Part shown: piece after piece, positions 1 to 10,113 of the stretch
Position numbering within the stretch: position 1 is the first letter of the stretch
Layout: every line of letters begins with the position of its first letter
DNA from: an uncultured Parasphingopyxis sp.
GTDB lineage: Bacteria; Pseudomonadota; Alphaproteobacteria; Sphingomonadales; Sphingomonadaceae
Direction: 5' to 3'
NCBI GenBank assembly: GCA_905479515.1
Contig: CAJQMX010000203.1
Coordinates: forward strand, 1 to 16,251
DNA: 16,251 nt
Notes under the pieces: generated by a model
Seen by the model: the letters and a program-made list of their open reading frames with translations, nothing else
Databases searched by the model: none
What the model was told of the DNA's origin: nothing
Made by a program: the position numbers and the translations under genes

Positions 1-1
1 A

Positions 2-652
2 AATCGCGGCAAGGCAATGGCCGAAGTCAAAACCTTCGTCGAAGAGCAGATCGAGCTAAGACGCGAAGACCCGCGTGAGGGAGAGTTGGTCACGCAGATA
101 CTGGACATGAAAGCAGGTGACCGCCCATTTACCGATGAAGAGGTGATGGGCATGGTCTTCCTGCTTTTTATCGGGGGCCTCGACACAGTTGTAAGTTCGC
201 TCAGTTACCATTTCCGCCATCTTGCCGAAAACCTGGAAGACCAGAGGCGCCTGCGAGAGGATCCCGCGATGATCCCGGATGCTGTGGAAGAGATGTTTCG
301 TGCGTATCCGGTGGTCACCACTGGGCGCTTCGCCAGCGCCGATACAAATATCTTCGGTGTACCGATGAAAAAAGGTGATATGGTCACGGGGTCCACTTTG
401 CTGTCGACGAGCGATCCCGACGAGTTTGAGAATCCCGAACTGGTTGACATCACACGCAGTCCGAACCGCCACAATGCTTTCTCTTTCGGTCCGCACCGCT
501 GCGTTGGTTCCCATTTGGCACGGCGCGAAATTCAGGTAGCGATAGATGAGTGGAACAAACGTATCCCCGAATTCCGCGTGAAACCAGGCACTGAATTCGA
601 GACGCTCGGTGGCGGCGTGATGGGCATCAAAGAACTGCCACTCGTCTGGTAA
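2..652 (+). CDS. Cytochrome P450, CYP101 (P450cam)-like, C-terminal half (cut by window start)
   Basis: This is a haem monooxygenase that inserts oxygen into a hydrophobic substrate using electrons from a ferredoxin. The reading frame is already open at base 2, and only about 216 residues of a roughly 400-residue P450 are visible. All C-terminal hallmarks are present. The I-helix oxygen-activation motif GGLDTVVSS, near visible residue 58, matches P450cam GGLDTVV. The K-helix ExxR is EMFR, and the haem loop FSFGPHRCVG carries the cysteine ligand. The motif KKGD, the segment ARREI after the haem loop and the terminal PLVW are also P450cam-like, so the CYP101 family is the best guess. The haem-propionate contact Arg299 of P450cam is kept, but the position of Asp297 appears to be Thr. 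CYP101 enzymes of sphingomonads oxidise monoterpenoids and norisoprenoids. The substrate here is unknown, and the N-terminal substrate-contact residues lie outside the window. It probably shares a transcript with the two genes that follow. Confidence 0.9.
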   Translation, partial: NRGKAMAEVKTFVEEQIELRREDPREGELVTQILDMKAGDRPFTDEEVMGMVFLLFIGGLDTVVSSLSYHFRHLAENLEDQRRLREDPAMIPDAVEEMFRAYPVVTTGRFASADTNIFGVPMKKGDMVTGSTLLSTSDPDEFENPELVDITRSPNRHNAFSFGPHRCVGSHLARREIQVAIDEWNKRIPEFRVKPGTEFETLGGGVMGIKELPLVW

Positions 653-745
653 TTTACATAGTGTCTGTCGCGCCGGCGATGAATTGTCTGGCGTCGACAG
701 CGCCGGGTTTGGCCACGCTAGCTGGCGACGAAGGAGCTGAAACGA

Positions 746-1600
746 ATGGGTTTGATTGACGGCAAAGTGGCTATTGTAACCGGTGCGGGCGGAGGCCTTG
801 GCCGGTCCTATGCCCAGGCGCTGGCAGCCGAAGGCGCGGCAGTAGTGGTCAACGATTTTTCAGGAGAGGCTGCCGAAGAGACGGTGGAGCTAATTGTCAG
901 AGCCGGCGGCAAGGCAGCGGTAAATATTGGCGATGTTGGTACGATCGAGGGCGGCGCGAGCCTGCTCCAATCGGCGCTCGACGGCTTTTCGCGGGTTGAT
1001 ATTCTCGTCAACAATGCAGGCATTTTGCGTGATGCTACGTTCGCCAAGATGGATGAGCAGCAATGGGATGCGGTGATGCATGTCCATTTGAAGGCGCTGT
1101 TTACGGCAACCCAGCCTGTGTTTGGCTGGATGAAGGAAAATGGTGATGGCGGGGTGATCGTTAACACCACTTCGACCGCAGGCATTCGCGGCAATTTTGG
1201 CCAGACCAATTATGGCGTGGCCAAATGCGGCGTTATCGGTTTCAGCACGTCATTGGCACTAGAGGGCAAAAAATACGGTATACGCGTGTGGAATATCGGT
1301 CCGGCTGCGGCGACTGCCATGACCGCTCACATGCCTGAGGAATACCAGCGACAATTCCATATTGATCGCGTTGCACCGACACTTCTGTACATGGTCAGCA
1401 ATCTGTCGGGTGAGCAAACCGGCAGGACACTTCTTGCTGGTGGCGGTTGGGTCGGGGAATGCCGATTTGAGGTGCATGACGGTTATGTGCCGAATGACGA
1501 CATCACACCGCAGGACATCGCAAAGGCCGCCGCAGACGGGAAAATCTTCTTTCCCGAACGGCCCGGAAAATGGGTTACGGCCTACGGTCCGCAGCAGTAA
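746..1600 (+). CDS. Short-chain dehydrogenase, MFE-2 / 17-beta-HSD type 4-like (3-hydroxyacyl-CoA dehydrogenase)
   Basis: Predicted NAD(P)-dependent oxidation of a 3-hydroxyacyl-CoA to the 3-ketoacyl-CoA in the cytoplasm. The 284-residue protein has a complete classical SDR core: cofactor motif TGAGGGLG at residues 12-19, NNAG at 89-92, and catalytic Ser143, Tyr156 and Lys160 (YGVAK). The opening IDGKVAIVTGAGGGLGRSYA and the C-terminal extension beyond about residue 240 resemble the dehydrogenase domain of peroxisomal multifunctional enzyme 2. That enzyme is (R)-specific and acts on branched-chain and bile-acid CoA esters. The ATG is well placed 9 nt after AAGGAG (731-736). The MaoC gene follows after 29 nt and would supply the hydratase half of MFE-2, so the two proteins likely catalyse consecutive steps. 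A generic oxidoreductase role on a free alcohol, such as a P450 product, cannot be excluded. Confidence 0.88.
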   Translation: MGLIDGKVAIVTGAGGGLGRSYAQALAAEGAAVVVNDFSGEAAEETVELIVRAGGKAAVNIGDVGTIEGGASLLQSALDGFSRVDILVNNAGILRDATFAKMDEQQWDAVMHVHLKALFTATQPVFGWMKENGDGGVIVNTTSTAGIRGNFGQTNYGVAKCGVIGFSTSLALEGKKYGIRVWNIGPAAATAMTAHMPEEYQRQFHIDRVAPTLLYMVSNLSGEQTGRTLLAGGGWVGECRFEVHDGYVPNDDITPQDIAKAAADGKIFFPERPGKWVTAYGPQQ

Positions 1601-1629
1601 AACTGATCCCCAATAAGGACTCAAGATCC

Positions 1630-2487
1630 ATGGCCATCGACTATCCGGCGATTCTCGATCTCAAAGAATCCGGCAAGAAATATACTTATACTGATCGCGA
1701 GACGATGCTGTACGCGCTCGGTTTAGGCTTCGGTAACGATCCGATGAACACGGATGAACTGCCTTTTGTTTACGAAAAGAATCTCCGTGCCGTTCCCACC
1801 TTGGCCACGGTTGTAGCATGGGGGGCGGGCGTGCCGACGGACAAGCTCGGCGTGAACTACAAACTGGTCCTGCACGGCGAGGAAAAGACGATCCTCCATC
1901 GCCCATTGCCGGTCGAGGCTACTTTGATTGCCGATAGCAGAGTGGTTGAGGTTTACGACAAGGGCGAAGGCAAGGGCGCCATCATTGTGCGCGAAACAGT
2001 GCTACGCGAACAGGCTGATGGTGATCCATTGGCCACGCTGGTCCGCACGATTTTTGCCCGCGGGGATGGCGGAACTGGCGGCTCAACCAACGCAACGCCC
2101 CAACCGCACACCACTCCAGACCGCGCGCCAGACCGGGTGATTGAGTATCAGATCGCCGGTAATCAGGCCGCAATCTATCGCCTTTCCGGCGATCGGAATC
2201 CGCTCCATATTGATCCGGAACGCGGCCAAGCAGCCGGGTTTGATGGGCCTATTCTACATGGGCTGTGTACCTATGGCTTTACATGCCGTGCGGTGCTGGA
2301 AGCCTATTGTGACTTCAACTCTGATCGTATTGCAAGCCACCAGGCGCGCTTCTCCTCTCCTGTTTTCCCGGGAGAGAAACTGCGCATCAGCCTGTGGATG
2401 GAGGATTCCAATACAATTTCCTTCCAGGCCGACGTGCCTGATCGCGGGGTAACAGTGATCAAGAATGGTCTGACGACGTTGCGTTAA
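1630..2487 (+). CDS. MaoC-family enoyl-CoA hydratase 2 (double hot-dog)
   Basis: Predicted (R)-specific hydration of a 2-enoyl-CoA, the step before the MFE-2-like dehydrogenase. The 285-residue length fits a double hot-dog hydratase 2. The hydratase-2 motif lies at residues 183-212. It reads YRLSGDRNPLHID and then PILHGL, with Asp188 and His193 as the likely catalytic pair and His210-Gly211-Leu212 following. The N-terminal half (about 1-150) is the degenerate hot-dog typical of eukaryotic-type hydratase 2. It is joined by a Gly/Thr/Pro-rich linker at about 146-168. The start chosen is the ATG at 1630, 10 nt after AAGGA (1615-1619). An in-frame ATG at 1570 lies inside the upstream gene and adds a non-homologous tail. 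This is the only protein in the window with an intact hydratase active site, so it is the best candidate for the hydration step. It is the last gene before a convergent junction. Confidence 0.9.
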   Translation: MAIDYPAILDLKESGKKYTYTDRETMLYALGLGFGNDPMNTDELPFVYEKNLRAVPTLATVVAWGAGVPTDKLGVNYKLVLHGEEKTILHRPLPVEATLIADSRVVEVYDKGEGKGAIIVRETVLREQADGDPLATLVRTIFARGDGGTGGSTNATPQPHTTPDRAPDRVIEYQIAGNQAAIYRLSGDRNPLHIDPERGQAAGFDGPILHGLCTYGFTCRAVLEAYCDFNSDRIASHQARFSSPVFPGEKLRISLWMEDSNTISFQADVPDRGVTVIKNGLTTLR

Positions 2488-2517
2488 GCCTGCGTACTGC
2501 GCGGTCAATCCAGGTGG

Positions 2518-3723
2518 TTATTTTGTGTCTGAGAAGGGCCGGTCCTTGTCCGGCTGGGGACCCTTTGGCAGTCCCAATACGCGTTCAGCGATGATGTTGC
2601 GTAAAATTTCGTCTGTTCCGCCCGCAATGCGAATGCCGGGTGCGTGCATCAAATCATGATGGACATTGGCCTGCAGCATCGACAATTCCGTATCGTCTAT
2701 CAGACCAAATGGTCCCTGCGCTTCAACCAAGAAGCGAGACATTTCCTGCATTTCCACCGCAGTAACGAGCTTGCCAATCGCGGCTTCGGGTCCCGGTGTG
2801 TGCCCGCGCGAAATGGCCGTTAACGTGCGATAGCGAGTCAGTTGCACTCCGCGGGTGCGGACATACCAATCCGCGAGAGCTGCGCGAAAGGCACCGTCAT
2901 CAGCCAGCGTGCCGTTGCCAACCGGTGTGTTGCGTGCAAGCGCGGCGGTACTGGCAGCCGGAATGCCCCGTTCCTTGCCGCCCTGGACACGTTCGTTCAT
3001 CAGCGCATAGATCGCGACCTTCCAGCCTTCTCCCACATTGCCGAGGCGCTGACTGTCCGGAATCCGAACTTCGTTCAAGAATACTTCGTTGAATTCTACC
3101 CCACCCGACATTTGGTGTATCGGGCGGACTTCCACGCCCGGCGCATCCATGCGCACAAAGAACATTGTCAGCCCTTTGTGTTTGGGCTGGTGGGGGTCTG
3201 TGCGCGTGATGATGAGACCGTAATCGGAATAATGTGCTCCGCTGGTCCATACCTTCTGACCGCTGACGAGCCAGTCATCTCCGTCGCGCACTGCTTTGGT
3301 TCGGATTCCGGCGAGATCGGAGCCTGCGGAGGGTTCGGAGAATAGCTGGCACCAGATTTGCTCGCCACGAACGGCAGGGCGGACCATCGCCGCTTTTTGT
3401 TCATCCGAAGCGTATGCGATGATCGTCGGCACGCAGAGGCCAAGTCCAATTCCGAAAAAGGCGTCGGGAACGCCGCGTCTGGCCTCCTCCTCGCTGAAGA
3501 TGACGCGTTCCATCGCCGTGCCGCCCGCACCGCCCCATTGCTCGGGCCAAGTGATACAGGCAAAGCCCTTTTCCGCCTTGATTGCTTGCCAGCGGCGCTG
3601 TTTCTCCAGCCTTGCGGGTTCATCGCCTGAAAGTGAGGGAAGATCGCTAACATGTGCGTTGAGGAAGTCTCTCGCTTTGGCGCGATATTCTGCTTCCTCA
3701 GGCGTATCTGAAAAATCCATCAT
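2518..3723 (-). CDS. Acyl-CoA dehydrogenase, large (catalytic) subunit type, pair 2
   Basis: Predicted FAD-dependent alpha,beta-desaturation of an acyl-CoA. The 401-residue protein has the ACAD middle-domain motif CQLFSEPSAGSDLAGI at 125-140, followed by GQKVWTSG at 155-162. The C-terminus RIAGGTDEILRNIIAERVLG is typical of the family. Glu244 in LMNERV sits where FadE26-type subunits of mycobacterial steroid-degrading dehydrogenases carry their catalytic glutamate (alignment by eye). The start at 3723 overlaps the stop of the upstream small subunit as ATGATG/TGA, which suggests translational coupling. A second ATG lies directly after, at 3720. An upstream in-frame extension to 3909 would run deep into the preceding gene and has no homology. 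With its neighbour this protein probably forms an alpha2beta2 heterotetramer. It is the last gene of the minus-strand operon, and its 3' end faces the MaoC gene. Confidence 0.9.
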   Translation of the reverse strand: MMDFSDTPEEAEYRAKARDFLNAHVSDLPSLSGDEPARLEKQRRWQAIKAEKGFACITWPEQWGGAGGTAMERVIFSEEEARRGVPDAFFGIGLGLCVPTIIAYASDEQKAAMVRPAVRGEQIWCQLFSEPSAGSDLAGIRTKAVRDGDDWLVSGQKVWTSGAHYSDYGLIITRTDPHQPKHKGLTMFFVRMDAPGVEVRPIHQMSGGVEFNEVFLNEVRIPDSQRLGNVGEGWKVAIYALMNERVQGGKERGIPAASTAALARNTPVGNGTLADDGAFRAALADWYVRTRGVQLTRYRTLTAISRGHTPGPEAAIGKLVTAVEMQEMSRFLVEAQGPFGLIDDTELSMLQANVHHDLMHAPGIRIAGGTDEILRNIIAERVLGLPKGPQPDKDRPFSDTK

Positions 3724-4829
3724 CCTGGCTCCACATTGTTTATTTCGACAGCAGCGAAAAGCCGGTCGCGCCAAAGGCGCGGGGATCCGATCGCCATGTC
3801 CAGAAACAGGGCGCGGCGATAAAATAAATGCTGGTCGGCCTCCCATGTAAAGCCGATGCCGCCATGGGTTTGTATGGCTTCCTTGGCCGCGTACCAAAAA
3901 GCCGCGCATGCCGCGACACGCGCTGCTGCTGCCGCTTGCGGCAGTTCCGGGCTGTTCGCATCGAGCGCCCAGATCCCATAATAAGCGTTGGAACGTGCGA
4001 TCTGGTTGTTGACATAGGCATCGGCAAGCTTGTGCTTGATTGCTTGATAGCTTCCGATTGTCCGCCCGAAAGCGCGTCGCTCCTTGGCAAAATCGACTGC
4101 CTGTTCGAGAGCCCGATCTGCCCCGCCGACCTGTTCAAATGCCAGCAGAACAGCCGCTCCGTCGAGCAGGCGTTCAAGCAAGTCCGGATCGCCAATCGGC
4201 TCGGCCGGTGTGCCATCAAACACAATTTTCGCCGCGTCGCGAGATGGATCAAGCGTTTCAAGGCCCTGCCGTGTAACGCTTTGATGGCCGAGCGATACCA
4301 AAAACAGCCGTGCAATACCGTTTTCATCCTTCGCCCATACAAGCGCATCCGTTGCGGCCATACCGTCGACTACCGGCATTTTGGCGCCCGATAGCCGACC
4401 TTCTGAGACGCTTGCTTCGACCTGGTCGAAATCGGGCTCGCCCGGTCCGCCAGAAAGAGCAAGACAACCGATACACTCGCCAGTTGCAATCGCCGAGAGC
4501 TTGGACTTCTGGCCATCATTTCCCGCAATCATAAGCGCTTCAGCGAACAGATAGACGGTTGACGCAAAGGGCACCGGGGCGAGAACCCGGCCCAGTTCCT
4601 CGGCCAGCACACACAGATCTGTCCGGGTCATGCCCAAGCCGCCATGTTCTTCGGGGATCACGAGCGCGGTCCACCCTTGGTCAACCAGTTCCTTCCAAAG
4701 TTCGGCGTCATAGCTACGCTTTGCATCATCCATCACGCTGCGAGGCGTATTGATGGGACAGCGACCTTCAAGGAATTTACGCGCTTCATTGCGCAGCATT
4801 TCCTGGTCTTCGGAGAAATCGAAATTCAC
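3720..4829 (-). CDS. Acyl-CoA dehydrogenase, small subunit type, pair 2 (GTG start)
   Basis: This is a 369-residue ACAD-fold protein of the kind found as the non-catalytic partner in heterotetrameric steroid-type dehydrogenases. It lacks the FSEP-AGSDL flavin/substrate motif of the large subunits. It keeps the C-terminal-domain FAD contacts typical of the partner: RRAFGRTIGSYQAIKHKLAD at 251-270 and QTHGGIGFTWE at 320-330. No glutamate is visible at the FadE26-type catalytic position; Glu232 in FEQVGG lies at a different point of the helix. The start codon is GTG at 4829, preceded on the minus strand by AAGGGGTGAG. The gene starts 64 nt after the ferredoxin stop and overlaps the following large subunit by ATGA. 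I infer that each subunit supplies part of a shared flavin site. A self-sufficient homodimeric dehydrogenase is less likely. Confidence 0.87.
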   Translation of the reverse strand: MNFDFSEDQEMLRNEARKFLEGRCPINTPRSVMDDAKRSYDAELWKELVDQGWTALVIPEEHGGLGMTRTDLCVLAEELGRVLAPVPFASTVYLFAEALMIAGNDGQKSKLSAIATGECIGCLALSGGPGEPDFDQVEASVSEGRLSGAKMPVVDGMAATDALVWAKDENGIARLFLVSLGHQSVTRQGLETLDPSRDAAKIVFDGTPAEPIGDPDLLERLLDGAAVLLAFEQVGGADRALEQAVDFAKERRAFGRTIGSYQAIKHKLADAYVNNQIARSNAYYGIWALDANSPELPQAAAAARVAACAAFWYAAKEAIQTHGGIGFTWEADQHLFYRRALFLDMAIGSPRLWRDRLFAAVEINNVEPG

Positions 4830-4893
4830 GCTAGTCTCACCCCTTCACCTGCCGATGAGTATCTTTTCGATGATGTTGCAACGGCGTCTCTGG

Positions 4894-6913
<2,020 letters not shown>

Positions 6914-6926
6914 GTCGTGACGGTCC

Positions 6927-7937
6927 TCAGGCTGGTGTCGGGAAGGTTAGAAGGCGGCGTCTTTGCTCACTCAGCGCTCCCCATAATTTGTCGATAACAT
7001 GGGCACGCTTCAGATAATGATGCGCATTGGCTTCTGCGGTGAAGCCAAAGGCACCATGAACCTGAATATTGCCCGCAGCATTTTTCACCGCGGCCTCAGT
7101 CGCGACAATCTTGCTGGCGACAGTGTGGAAATCTGTGTCTCGAGAACCCTCATCCAAAACCAGTGCGGCGAAAGATGCTTGGCACAATGCCGATTCTGAA
7201 CGGATCGCCATGTCAGCGCAAATATGCTTGATCGCCTGGAAGGAACCGATTGGTTTGCCGAATTGCTCCCGCACCTTGGCATATTCCACTGCCATATCGC
7301 GCGCGCCTTCGCTTATGCCCACGCAATAGGACCCCAGCAGCATCAGGGCACGGCTGTGAAGCTTGTCGACATCTTTGTTCACTTGCGCGCGGGGTTTCGC
7401 AACACCAAGAGTGGCTCGCTCGAGCTCAAGCACGGAATCGGTTGAATTTACCGCAGTGATACCGGCAAAGTCTGCCCGTGCATGCAATGCTGCATACTCT
7501 TCGTTCAGAACCAGGATCCAATCGGCCGCGCCTGCTTCTATCAGGTGATAGTCGCGCGCTTCGCCTGCAGCGCCGCGATGGTTGGCAAGCCCCACGCGCT
7601 TCGTGCCCGACAAGAGTTGGTCACGCAGATCCTCTTCTCCGGCGAACGCCGCAAGCCGTGCGCCGAGTACTATGCCGAAAATCGCCGGCGAAATGAGGTG
7701 ATACCCAAATTGCTGGAATGCCAGCATTTCCTCGGCGGCGCTCAGGCCCACACCGCCTTTGTCTTCGGGAAGGCCAAGTGCAAAAAATCCAAGTTCACCA
7801 AGTTGAGGCCAGAGCTTGGCATCCGGATTTCCGATCGCACCAAATTCGCGCAGTCGATCAACCGGTGCCTCGTTCGCGAGGAAATTCTTGATGGTGTCGG
7901 CGATTTGCTGCTGGTCGACAGAAGGAAGTAGGTCCAC
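6927..7937 (-). CDS. Acyl-CoA dehydrogenase, small subunit type, pair 1 (GTG start)
   Basis: This is a 336-residue partner-type ACAD subunit. The N-terminal helical domain is recognisable (LWPQLGELGFFALGLPEDKG). The middle domain is divergent and has no FSEP-AGSDL motif. The C-terminal domain has REQFGKPIGSFQAIKHICAD at 223-242 and QVHGAFGFTAE at 292-302, the flavin-contact elements expected from the small subunit of FadE28/FadE27-like heteromers. No glutamate occurs at the usual catalytic helix position (LGSYCVGIS). The GTG start at 7937 has a strong ribosome site AGGAG 8 nt upstream, and the gene follows the large subunit by only 18 nt. With 7956-9116 it most likely forms one alpha2beta2 enzyme. 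Its length is close to that of mycobacterial FadE28 (about 340 residues). Confidence 0.87.
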   Translation of the reverse strand: MDLLPSVDQQQIADTIKNFLANEAPVDRLREFGAIGNPDAKLWPQLGELGFFALGLPEDKGGVGLSAAEEMLAFQQFGYHLISPAIFGIVLGARLAAFAGEEDLRDQLLSGTKRVGLANHRGAAGEARDYHLIEAGAADWILVLNEEYAALHARADFAGITAVNSTDSVLELERATLGVAKPRAQVNKDVDKLHSRALMLLGSYCVGISEGARDMAVEYAKVREQFGKPIGSFQAIKHICADMAIRSESALCQASFAALVLDEGSRDTDFHTVASKIVATEAAVKNAAGNIQVHGAFGFTAEANAHHYLKRAHVIDKLWGALSEQRRRLLTFPTPA

Positions 7938-7955
7938 GCGGTTTTCTCCTGGATA

Positions 7956-9116
7956 TCAGCGGTTTCGTGGAAGGCCGAGCACGCGCTCGCCAATGATGTT
8001 GCGCTGGATCTGCGATGTCCCGGCCGCGATCGTCGTGGCGTAGGTACGCAGATAATAGTAAACCCAGTCATCATCCTCCGGGTTCTCAAGCCCGTCGGTG
8101 CCGATGATATCAAAAGCCAGTCCGCGTACACGCTGCTGTACCTGACCGACCATCGCCCGCATCAAAGACGCCATCGCCGGGCTCACATCATGTTGGGCTC
8201 GGCTGACAACCATATAAGTCATTGCGCGCGCGGCAGCCATTTCAGCCCGCAATTGCGCGAGCCGGGCACCGAGCTCGTCATGGCTGATAAATTCGGTCCC
8301 ATAGCGGTTGCGTGCCCGCTCGATCATTTCCTCGACCAGAAAGGCGTAGCGGATCTGATCCTTGATTTGCGCTGTTCCGCGTTCAAAACCAAGTGTCGAC
8401 ATGGCGACCGACCAACCATTGTTGATGGCACCCACGACATTCTTCAGCGGCACGCGAGCTTCGTCGTAAAAACATTGTACGAAATGCGGGTGATTGGGCG
8501 CCGTCATGATATCAATCTTGCGCAGTTCCAGACCGGGCGTGTTCATATCAAAGATGACCCAGCTGATACCTTTATGTTTGGCAGCATCAGGATCGGTACG
8601 GACGAGCAATTCCTGCATGTCCGACAAGTGACCGTGGCTGGTCCAGATTTTCGATCCGGTGATCACCAGATCGTCTCCGTCAATCACACCGCGGGTCTTC
8701 AGGGACGCGAGGTCCGAACCTGCATTCGGTTCAGAAAAACCCTGGCACCAGATCTTCTCGCCCGACAGGATTGAACGCAAATGCTGTTTCTTCTGATCAT
8801 CATCGCCGTGCGCGATGATCGTTGGCCCGCCATGATTCAGGCCGACGAAGCAAAGATGATTGTCTGGAGCCTTTGCTCGCGCATATTCTTCATACCAGAT
8901 TAGTTGGCGTGTCAGGCCGAGGCCCATCCCACCATATTCCTTAGGCCATGAGACACCGGCCCAGCCGGCATCAAATTGGCACTTCTGCCAAGCGAGGTCA
9001 TAGGCGCGCATTTCCTCCCCGCCATGGGGTCTGCGTTCCTTGAACGCGTTAGCCTGCAGCCATTCGCGTGCTTCCTCGCGAAACTGCTGATCTTCTGCGG
9101 TGAATTTGAGATCCAT
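7956..9116 (-). CDS. Acyl-CoA dehydrogenase, large (catalytic) subunit type, pair 1
   Basis: This is a 386-residue acyl-CoA dehydrogenase. WPKEYGGMGL at 58-67, CQGFSEPNAGSDLASLKT at 124-141 and GSKIWTS at 154-160 are the canonical substrate/FAD motifs of the N-terminal and middle domains. AAGTSQIQRNIIGERVLGLP at 364-383 is the canonical C-terminus. Glu245 in LGFERG falls where the catalytic glutamate of FadE26/FadE29-type subunits is found. ATG at 9116 has only a weak ribosome site. A 103-nt gap to the LysR gene precedes it and contains a 6-bp inverted repeat at 9125-9147, so it may have its own promoter. It is the first enzyme gene of the long minus-strand operon and is followed 18 nt later by its presumed partner. 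The order large then small is the reverse of pair 2. Confidence 0.9.
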   Translation of the reverse strand: MDLKFTAEDQQFREEAREWLQANAFKERRPHGGEEMRAYDLAWQKCQFDAGWAGVSWPKEYGGMGLGLTRQLIWYEEYARAKAPDNHLCFVGLNHGGPTIIAHGDDDQKKQHLRSILSGEKIWCQGFSEPNAGSDLASLKTRGVIDGDDLVITGSKIWTSHGHLSDMQELLVRTDPDAAKHKGISWVIFDMNTPGLELRKIDIMTAPNHPHFVQCFYDEARVPLKNVVGAINNGWSVAMSTLGFERGTAQIKDQIRYAFLVEEMIERARNRYGTEFISHDELGARLAQLRAEMAAARAMTYMVVSRAQHDVSPAMASLMRAMVGQVQQRVRGLAFDIIGTDGLENPEDDDWVYYYLRTYATTIAAGTSQIQRNIIGERVLGLPRNR

Positions 9117-9124
9117 AACTTAGC

Positions 9125-9147
9125 CCGAACTATTTTTAGCTGTTCGG
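9125..9147. repeat. Inverted repeat upstream of the pair-1 dehydrogenase
   Basis: CCGAAC (9125-9130) and GTTCGG (9142-9147) are perfect 6-bp inverted arms separated by 11 nt, ending 9 nt upstream of the ATG at 9116. Nearby, GGCGC (9158-9162) and GCGCC (9165-9169) form a second dyad with a 2-nt loop. Neither is followed by a T-run in the minus direction, so an operator or a leader hairpin is more plausible than a terminator for the LysR gene. No experimental or comparative support is available. Confidence 0.35.
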
Positions 9148-9219
9148 AACCGATAGCGGCGCAAGCGCCAGCAACCCACAACGGGATTTGCGCAATTTAG
9201 GGGTTAATGATCTTGGCCC

Positions 9220-10107
9220 TCAGGCCGGGACGCTTGCGAACTCGCGTTCGCATAGGCTCCAGAAGCGTTCGGCCGCTCTGCCAAGATCCCGTCCAACGAT
9301 TCTGGATAGGACATGTTCGACGACGACACCGTCGATTTTTACCGTCTGGATATCGGGATCGAACATTGTCACATCTGTATCGTCGAGCGCCATCGCAACC
9401 ATAGCGCCGCGCGTTTGCACTGAATGCTCAATGGCTCTTCGATCATATTCCGGGATCTCCGCCGGTATTATACCATGATCGACAAACATCGAACTCAGTT
9501 CTTCATGCAGTTGCGGCATACTATTCGCTGACGGAATGCCAACAGATTGCCCGGCGAGGCTCTTTAATCCAGAGATTTTCCGCTCTTTAGGTGCGAGAAG
9601 ATAGACAGCTTTCTTGCCGATTGAGCAGGTGCGCAAATCTGGTCCGGTCGTGACTGCTTCGGCAGGCAACACCGCTAGATCGATCCGGCATTCATCCAGA
9701 GCTTTCAACAGTGAAGCAGATCCGTCCGTCAGGGTGCTCAATTCGAAGTTGGAATAGCGTTGCGTGAAGTGCAGTGTGACCGCCTTCAATTGCGGTATAT
9801 CGATGATCGGCATATGGCAGCCAAGCTTCATCGCGCGGCTGCGAACATCACCGAGACTTCGGGCGGTTTCACGAAACAGGTTGGCGGATTCTGCGATCTG
9901 TTTCGCATGTGGCAACAGCCGTTTCCCGGCGTCGGTGACCCTGACGCCCACATTCTCACGGACCAGCAAATCTATCCCGAGTTCATATTCAAGTTTCCGC
10001 AATTGCGCGGATAACCACGGCTGAGCAATGTTGAGTTTGGTGGCCGCGCGCGTGAAGGAACCTTCTTCAGCAACGGTCGCGAACAATGTGATCCAGCGCA
10101 AATTCAT
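9220..10107 (-). CDS. LysR-family transcriptional regulator
   Basis: This is a 295-residue LysR-type regulator. The N-terminal winged helix-turn-helix is clear: MNLRWITLFATVAEEGSFTR, then AATKLNIAQPWLSAQLRKLE, with the DNA-recognition helix around residues 27-41. The linker helix follows at about 60-88. The remaining roughly 205 residues form the periplasmic-binding-like effector domain (LGCHMPIIDIPQ onward). ATG at 10107 is the natural start. The gene is divergent from the DUF35/thiolase genes and is the first of a minus-strand run of catabolic genes. It therefore most likely controls both flanking units in response to a pathway intermediate, as LysR regulators beside catabolic operons usually do. 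The effector cannot be read from the sequence. The 205-bp divergent intergenic region contains two short dyads that could be its sites. Confidence 0.93.
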   Translation of the reverse strand: MNLRWITLFATVAEEGSFTRAATKLNIAQPWLSAQLRKLEYELGIDLLVRENVGVRVTDAGKRLLPHAKQIAESANLFRETARSLGDVRSRAMKLGCHMPIIDIPQLKAVTLHFTQRYSNFELSTLTDGSASLLKALDECRIDLAVLPAEAVTTGPDLRTCSIGKKAVYLLAPKERKISGLKSLAGQSVGIPSANSMPQLHEELSSMFVDHGIIPAEIPEYDRRAIEHSVQTRGAMVAMALDDTDVTMFDPDIQTVKIDGVVVEHVLSRIVGRDLGRAAERFWSLCEREFASVPA

Positions 10108-10113
10108 AGGCGA

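Noticed and set aside
653..745. Terminator or repeat between the first P450 and the SDR gene
   Set aside because: There are GC-rich stretches with partial similarity (GCGCCGGCG and GCGCCGGG) but no clean stem or T-run.
2488..2517. Bidirectional terminator at the convergent MaoC/dehydrogenase junction
   Set aside because: Only a weak 3-4 bp stem (GCGT/TGCGC region) without a T-run, so not enough to call.
3296..3850. Plus-strand reading frame of 184 codons
   Set aside because: It is antisense to the dehydrogenase genes, with Ser/Arg/Pro-rich sequence and no motif. High-GC genes commonly leave such open frames on the other strand.
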